Origin: an uncultured Bacteroidales bacterium
GTDB lineage: Bacteria; Bacteroidota; Bacteroidia; Bacteroidales; Muribaculaceae
Length of the DNA stretch: 25,861 bases
Reading direction: 5' to 3'
Assembly: GCA_900552315.1 (NCBI GenBank)
Contig: URZM01000009.1
Coordinates: 1 to 25,861 of the forward strand
Position numbers and translations under genes: made by a program. Below the pieces are notes generated by a model. That model saw only the letters and a program-made list of their open reading frames with translations, was not told the DNA's origin and made no database searches. Shown piece after piece: positions 22,289 to 25,861 of this stretch. Every line of letters starts with the position of its first letter. Positions within the stretch are counted from its first letter, which is position 1.

Positions 22289-23599
22289 ATGAATACTGAG
22301 ACTGAAAACCTGAATCCGGCCCGGCGCCGAGGCGCGAAGGGGGCTGCCGCCTTGCGTGTGGCCATCCTCTATTCCATGCTGTTGTTCGCCGCCGCGTGGA
22401 GCGTGTGGGGGTTGTGCACTCCGCTTCTGGGCGATGATCTTGTGGCCGCGTTCCGCAGCCATGACCTGGGCCGTTCGCTGCTCACGGTGCCTCGCTATGC
22501 CTGGGGAGTCTGGAACCATTGCAACGCTCGCACCGGTGACATGTTGGCGCCTATGTGGCTCTACCTGCTGCCGCGCGTCGTGAGCGCGTTGTTGCTTGGA
22601 GTGGCGGTGTTCGCGGCCATTTGGGGCATGATGCGTCTGGGACTCGCCGGGAGGCGTGCGCCTTGGACCACGGTGCTGACGACTGTGTTGATATATGTGT
22701 GCCTGCCTTGGTGGGACATGGATTTTTATGTCTGCCATTTCAATTATGTGTGGGGCGCCGCGTTCGGGACGCTGGCATTGATGCCGTTGCTCGAAGGGCG
22801 GTTGCGCAGCCTGCGGTGGCTTTGGTGCCTGCCTTTGGTGTTCGTGGCTGTGGCCACGCATGAGGCCCTCGGGTTCTCGCTCGGGGGTGGACTGGTGGCT
22901 TACTGGTGGATAAACCGGCGGCGAATCCATCTCACCGTTGTGCAGAAATGGTGGGTCGGGGCCATGCTTGCCGGGGCGCTGTTCTGTGTCAGCTCGCCGG
23001 CGAGTTACCAACGAGTGGGTATCGAGGCGGAGTCGGACCTGCCCGTGTGGGGGCTTTTGGCGCAGACGGTGCCTTTGAGCGTGTTGCTTGCGGCGCGGGT
23101 CTTGTGGCTGGCGTGGCGCGGGCGGCTCCGGAGGCTGCTTCCTTCCCGCTGGGTGATGTTCGCGGTGGCGTCGTGGCTGTCTGCCTGCTTCACGTTGGTG
23201 GGGGGCATCGAGGGGCGCGGCGGATGGTACGCCCAGATGTTCGCGATAATAGCTTTTGCCTATGATTTTTCGGGCCTTGAACAGAGGGGGGCTATGTCAG
23301 GTTCCCGGCTGCGTCGCATCCCGTTGGTGTTGGCGTTGCTGTGCAACTGCTATGTGGTGGTATTCGGGTTGCGTCTTATGGAGATGAGCGGAGAGCGTCG
23401 GGCCGCGCTTTCGCTGTGGCGCATGTCTGGCGCCTCGGAGCTTAGGGCAGTAGCTGAGGAGAATCTCGGCAATCCCTGGGTGGCAACGTGTATGCCTCTG
23501 ACATCCGGCGGAGGCATAGACACCCCTGACTTTTATTACAGTCCGCGTCCGTTGGCCCCGGATGAAAAGAATCCCGCCGACCCGGTCATCGGATTATGA
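22289..23599 (+). CDS. Polytopic membrane protein, GT-C/DUF6056-like
   Basis: The ATG at 22289 gives 436 residues. After a basic cytoplasmic N-terminus (ARRRGAKG) come about 9-11 hydrophobic helices, for example at residues ~24-46, ~85-110 and ~120-140. The first external loop contains LLGDDLVAAF, an acidic pair where GT-C glycosyltransferases keep their catalytic Asp residues. A later loop has WDMDFYVCHFNYVWG, and HEALGF starts another helix. The soluble C-terminus has TPDFYYSPRPLAPDEKNP. This outline resembles DUF6056 proteins, uncharacterised membrane proteins proposed to be GT-C-like, which would move sugar from a lipid carrier in the periplasm. The assignment is tentative. It is divergent from the starch-binding protein gene and convergent with the glycoamidase gene. 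GTG at 22250 and ATG at 22271 are alternative in-frame starts. Confidence 0.75.
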   Translation: MNTETENLNPARRRGAKGAAALRVAILYSMLLFAAAWSVWGLCTPLLGDDLVAAFRSHDLGRSLLTVPRYAWGVWNHCNARTGDMLAPMWLYLLPRVVSALLLGVAVFAAIWGMMRLGLAGRRAPWTTVLTTVLIYVCLPWWDMDFYVCHFNYVWGAAFGTLALMPLLEGRLRSLRWLWCLPLVFVAVATHEALGFSLGGGLVAYWWINRRRIHLTVVQKWWVGAMLAGALFCVSSPASYQRVGIEAESDLPVWGLLAQTVPLSVLLAARVLWLAWRGRLRRLLPSRWVMFAVASWLSACFTLVGGIEGRGGWYAQMFAIIAFAYDFSGLEQRGAMSGSRLRRIPLVLALLCNCYVVVFGLRLMEMSGERRAALSLWRMSGASELRAVAEENLGNPWVATCMPLTSGGGIDTPDFYYSPRPLAPDEKNPADPVIGL

Positions 23600-23674
23600 G
23601 TCCGTACCGGGAGGGCGGGTGATGTCTTTTTCAGGTCAAGGAGATGTCCTGAGCCAGACCGGATAGATATCTTG

Positions 23675-25063
23675 TCAGTTCTTGACGGCCTTGTAAAGGA
23701 GCGTGCCGCCGTCGGTGAGGGTGAAATTCACCAGATATATGCCGGGCTGCATGCCCACGAGGCTCACCTCGGGGTCGGAGGTGTGGCGGCCGTAGAGGAA
23801 TTTGCCGTCGTAGGTGTAGATTGCCACCTCGCTGACCTGGCCGCGCAGCAGGCGCACCATGTCGCCGTCGCGGGTTATGGCGGGAGCGTCCGCGTCACTC
23901 TCTATCTGGTCTATCTCCACGGGAAGCTGACCTTCCGTGAGTCCCTGGAAATACATTGACACGGGGAAATCTCCCTGTCCGTCGGCGAACTGAGCCTCGG
24001 GCACCCTTATCATGACCTCGTGCTCGCCCGCCTCAATCTTGCCCAGGCCGAACACGCGGGTGGGGATGGCGTCGCCGGGGCACCAGTTTGACTGGTTCTT
24101 CCACACCAGCTCGCTCTTTACGCGTGAGCCGTAGATGCCGTTTGCCTGGGTGTTGACATAGCGCCAAGGCTCGCAGCTCTTGCCGTTCTTCCAGGTGGCT
24201 ATCAGCTCGCCGTCGAGGTAGAAGAGGTGTGTGCGGGGTATGTATTCCTCGCCTCCGGCGTTGGCTCCGTGGTTGCTCATGATCAGGGTGAGGTTGGAGT
24301 CAGCGCAACCCCCTTCGGGCACTGTGAAGCGATATGTCTTGGTGGCTGTGCCTATGGTGTCGGTGCCTTGTTCGGAGTAGTTGTTGAAATTGTGTCCCTT
24401 GAACTCCGGCTTCTTCATGACGATGGGCACGAGCACATGGTCGGTACGGGCGGGTGCCGGATCGTCGAAGCAAGTGAAGGTGAGGGTGCCCGCGAACACG
24501 TCGTTGCGGTCGGAGCATCCTTTGATTTGCGTGTTGGCCGCGTAAGGGATGCCGAATACCTCGTATTCCAGCCAGAAGTCATACTTGTCTCGAAGGTTCT
24601 TGTCATGGAATATGAGGCTTACCAGCCTGGCGTCGTAGTGGTATCCCACATGGTCGGGGAACTTGTTCTTGTCCATGAAGGGTGTGATGAAGCGGGCGAG
24701 CTCCACGCGTGTCACCTCGTCGGGGTTGTATGTCGCGGAGCCTTTCGGCACGAGGGCCACGGAGATGTTGCCTATGCGGTCATAGTTGTCGCACAGGGCG
24801 TTGATGGTGACATCCATTTCCATCTCGGAACCGAACCAGTCGAGGTTGGCGTCGGTGAGCTTCTTGGCGTACAGATGGTTGGCATGGCGCAGGATGCCGT
24901 CGTCCAGGTCCTTGTCGAATACGTTGCCGTTGTAGCCGTCATAGAAGACCACCTTGTCGAAGGGCTTGTAGACACGCGAATACTCGGTGCTGACCTCGGC
25001 CAGGGCTGGGGCCGCAGCCACGCCCGCCAGGGCAAAAGCAAGTAAAGATTTTTTCATGTTCAT
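23675..25063 (-). CDS. Secreted PNGase F-type peptide-N-glycosidase with sorting-like C-terminal domain
   Basis: PNGase F enzymes cut the bond between asparagine and the first GlcNAc of N-glycans, releasing whole glycans. This 462-residue protein has a signal peptide ending ALAE (~residue 22). By comparison with the PNGase F sequence as I know it, CDNYDR (Asp95) matches CDEWDR (Asp60), ARFITPF matches GRFITPY, WLEYE (Glu166) matches YTETW (Glu118), GEEYIPRTH (Glu273) matches AEWCFRTH (Glu206), and SNWCPGDAIPTR (326-336) matches AGWCPGMAVPTR. All three catalytic acids are therefore kept; the substrate-site Trp191 appears replaced. Residues ~385-462 form an added beta domain (VAIYTYDGKFLYG, GIYLVNFTL, LLYKAVKN) like type IX sorting domains. 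It has its own promoter and no glycan-degrading neighbours except binding proteins. Host glycoproteins are the likely substrate. Confidence 0.87.
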   Translation of the reverse strand: MNMKKSLLAFALAGVAAAPALAEVSTEYSRVYKPFDKVVFYDGYNGNVFDKDLDDGILRHANHLYAKKLTDANLDWFGSEMEMDVTINALCDNYDRIGNISVALVPKGSATYNPDEVTRVELARFITPFMDKNKFPDHVGYHYDARLVSLIFHDKNLRDKYDFWLEYEVFGIPYAANTQIKGCSDRNDVFAGTLTFTCFDDPAPARTDHVLVPIVMKKPEFKGHNFNNYSEQGTDTIGTATKTYRFTVPEGGCADSNLTLIMSNHGANAGGEEYIPRTHLFYLDGELIATWKNGKSCEPWRYVNTQANGIYGSRVKSELVWKNQSNWCPGDAIPTRVFGLGKIEAGEHEVMIRVPEAQFADGQGDFPVSMYFQGLTEGQLPVEIDQIESDADAPAITRDGDMVRLLRGQVSEVAIYTYDGKFLYGRHTSDPEVSLVGMQPGIYLVNFTLTDGGTLLYKAVKN

Positions 25064-25106
25064 ACAGATGATGCGTTAATCAGTCGTTGAGTGAAATATT
25101 CGGCTA

Positions 25107-25137
25107 CAAATATAGTTAGAAAGCCCAAGATTGCCAA
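25107..25137 (-). promoter_or_regulatory. Promoter of the PNGase F-like gene
   Basis: On the minus strand, TTG (25137-25135), 20 nt and TATATTTG (25114-25107) predict a start near 25100 and a ~37-nt leader before the ATG at 25063. Confidence 0.7.
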
Positions 25138-25185
25138 ATTTACCGCAACAATTTAATATAAGTCAAGTACCTGGGTGTCAAACGC

Positions 25186-25243
25186 GACGGGTCGGACGGG
25201 TCGGACGGGTCGGACGGGTCGGACAGGTCAGACGGGTCGGACA
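25186..25243. repeat. 9-bp tandem repeat array (unit GACGGGTCG)
   Basis: Six units run from 25186 to 25239: four identical GACGGGTCG, one variant GACAGGTCA and another GACGGGTCG, then a partial GACA. It is the longest and most regular of three related arrays in the window and lies upstream of the PNGase F-like promoter. The purity suggests recent expansion. Confidence 0.85.
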
Positions 25244-25784
25244 AGGAAACCGTAAATGTTAAGTAATGTTAAATTTGAAAAATCGGGCAAAAAAACATGT
25301 CCTGATATGCGTGTATATTATGAATAATTTTGTAACTTTGGGGCGATTAAACAAATACCGCATGGTTTCCTAAACAGATTCGGTATATTTTTGTAATAGG
25401 TAGTCTGTCGGAGTGCATATATATGCCAAACCGAGATGAAAACGGCTATTCATTATTCAAATCCACTGACCTGTTCGCCTACCGACGAGTATGCGTAAGA
25501 CCGCAAAGCAAGCGAGCTCGGTCTCTAATCAAGAGCCTTTTCTGATACAACGCCATGTAAACGAATCACCATGTCCCCGGCATCGTGTTTTTGATTGCAA
25601 CCTATTGTTTGTGGTTTCAGACCCGTTTTCTTTATTCTCGTGCAGAGTAAGGAATCCGATTCAGAATATCGGCCCCCTCTCTAATAATTACGGCTTCAGG
25701 CCGTCAGGCGGATGACCCGCGCTTCCCTCGCGGAGGCCGGCGATGCTGCCGTCCACACACTTGATTCACTATAACTGTAACGAG
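25244..25784 (+). promoter_or_regulatory. Gene-free upstream region of the last gene, with candidate -7 elements
   Basis: No convincing gene is seen here; the longest plus frame (25491-25715) has no coding character. TAnnTTTG matches occur at 25325-25332, 25333-25340 and 25386-25393, each without a good TTG 20 nt upstream. If one is used, the gene at 25785 has a leader of roughly 390-450 nt. Possible leader structures are AGACCG/CGGTCT near 25499-25527 and CCGCG/CGCGG near 25718-25734. No known riboswitch was recognised. Confidence 0.35.
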
Positions 25785-25861
25785 ATGCGAAAACGTCTAC
25801 TACTATTACCATCACTTGCGGCCCTCACGCTGATTCCGGCGCGGGCGGACTACCTTTTCGA
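25785..25861 (+). CDS. Start of an exported protein (cut by the window end)
   Basis: The ATG at 25785 opens a frame that runs off the window. The 25 complete codons encode MRKRLLLLPSLAALTLIPAR then ADYLF, a typical signal peptide: basic start, long hydrophobic core and an Ala-Arg-Ala cleavage site before Asp. It is therefore an exported protein of unknown identity. No lipobox Cys is seen in the visible part. Confidence 0.6.
   Translation, partial: MRKRLLLLPSLAALTLIPARADYLF

Noticed and set aside
22181..23011. 276-residue minus-strand frame opposite the membrane protein gene
   Set aside because: Pro/His/Arg/Gln-rich artefact; it overlaps the divergent promoters and lacks any domain.
25394..25500. 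Cobalamin-type riboswitch in the leader of the last gene
   Set aside because: A CCACTGACCTG stretch recalls the B12 box, but the other conserved cobalamin riboswitch blocks are missing.

Overview
The window is from a Bacteroidales genome, most likely a gut member of the Muribaculaceae or a close relative (the family is an inference). Evidence: a SusC/SusD/SusE/SusF-type outer-membrane uptake locus; several lipoproteins and signal-peptide proteins; a GSCFA-family protein; an OmpA protein of PorE-like layout; and seven promoters fitting the Bacteroidetes form TTG-N20-TAnnTTTG, with no strong Shine-Dalgarno sites. Coding DNA is GC-rich. Long antisense open frames are common and are not genes.

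Layout. 1-1343: a possible structured RNA (74-237), a strong hairpin (299-349), a small tail-anchored membrane protein (391-558), intergenic repeat modules, then a promoter and a ~340-nt structured leader. 1344-8633: a four-gene plus-strand operon, susC-susD-susE-like-susF-like, closed by a clear terminator (8661-8694). 8700-9250: repeat-rich DNA with a 9-bp array and a 270-bp element with 54-bp inverted ends. 9258-12220 (minus): a PorE-like OmpA lipoprotein followed by a GSCFA hydrolase-like protein. 12221-12819: more repeat modules. 12820-14530 (minus): an unknown lipoprotein and a family 2 glycosyltransferase, each with its own promoter. 14760-15648 (plus): a small basic His-rich lipoprotein and a small basic unknown protein. 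15935-18816 (plus): a two-gene operon of a small exported protein with a sorting-domain-like tail and an unusual non-lipidated SusD homologue with a ~230-residue N-terminal extension. 18854-20283: a MITE-like inverted repeat and an AAA ATPase with a nuclease-like tail, more AT-rich and probably acquired. 20555-22153 (minus): an exported starch-binding (CBM26-type) protein with an Asp-Pro linker. 22289-23599 (plus): a polytopic membrane protein. 23675-25063 (minus): a PNGase F-type glycoamidase keeping all three catalytic acids. 25785 onward: the first codons of another exported protein.

How they fit together. The susCDEF locus should bind a glycan at the surface and import oligosaccharides. 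SusE/F-type modules and the separate CBM26 protein suggest an alpha-glucan, but no glycoside hydrolase lies in the window. The PNGase F homologue would release N-glycans from glycoproteins. Three exported proteins (166, 532 and 462 aa) share a C-terminal beta-domain resembling type IX secretion sorting domains, and the OmpA protein has the PorE domain order. This makes surface export by a T9SS-like route the main hypothesis to test.
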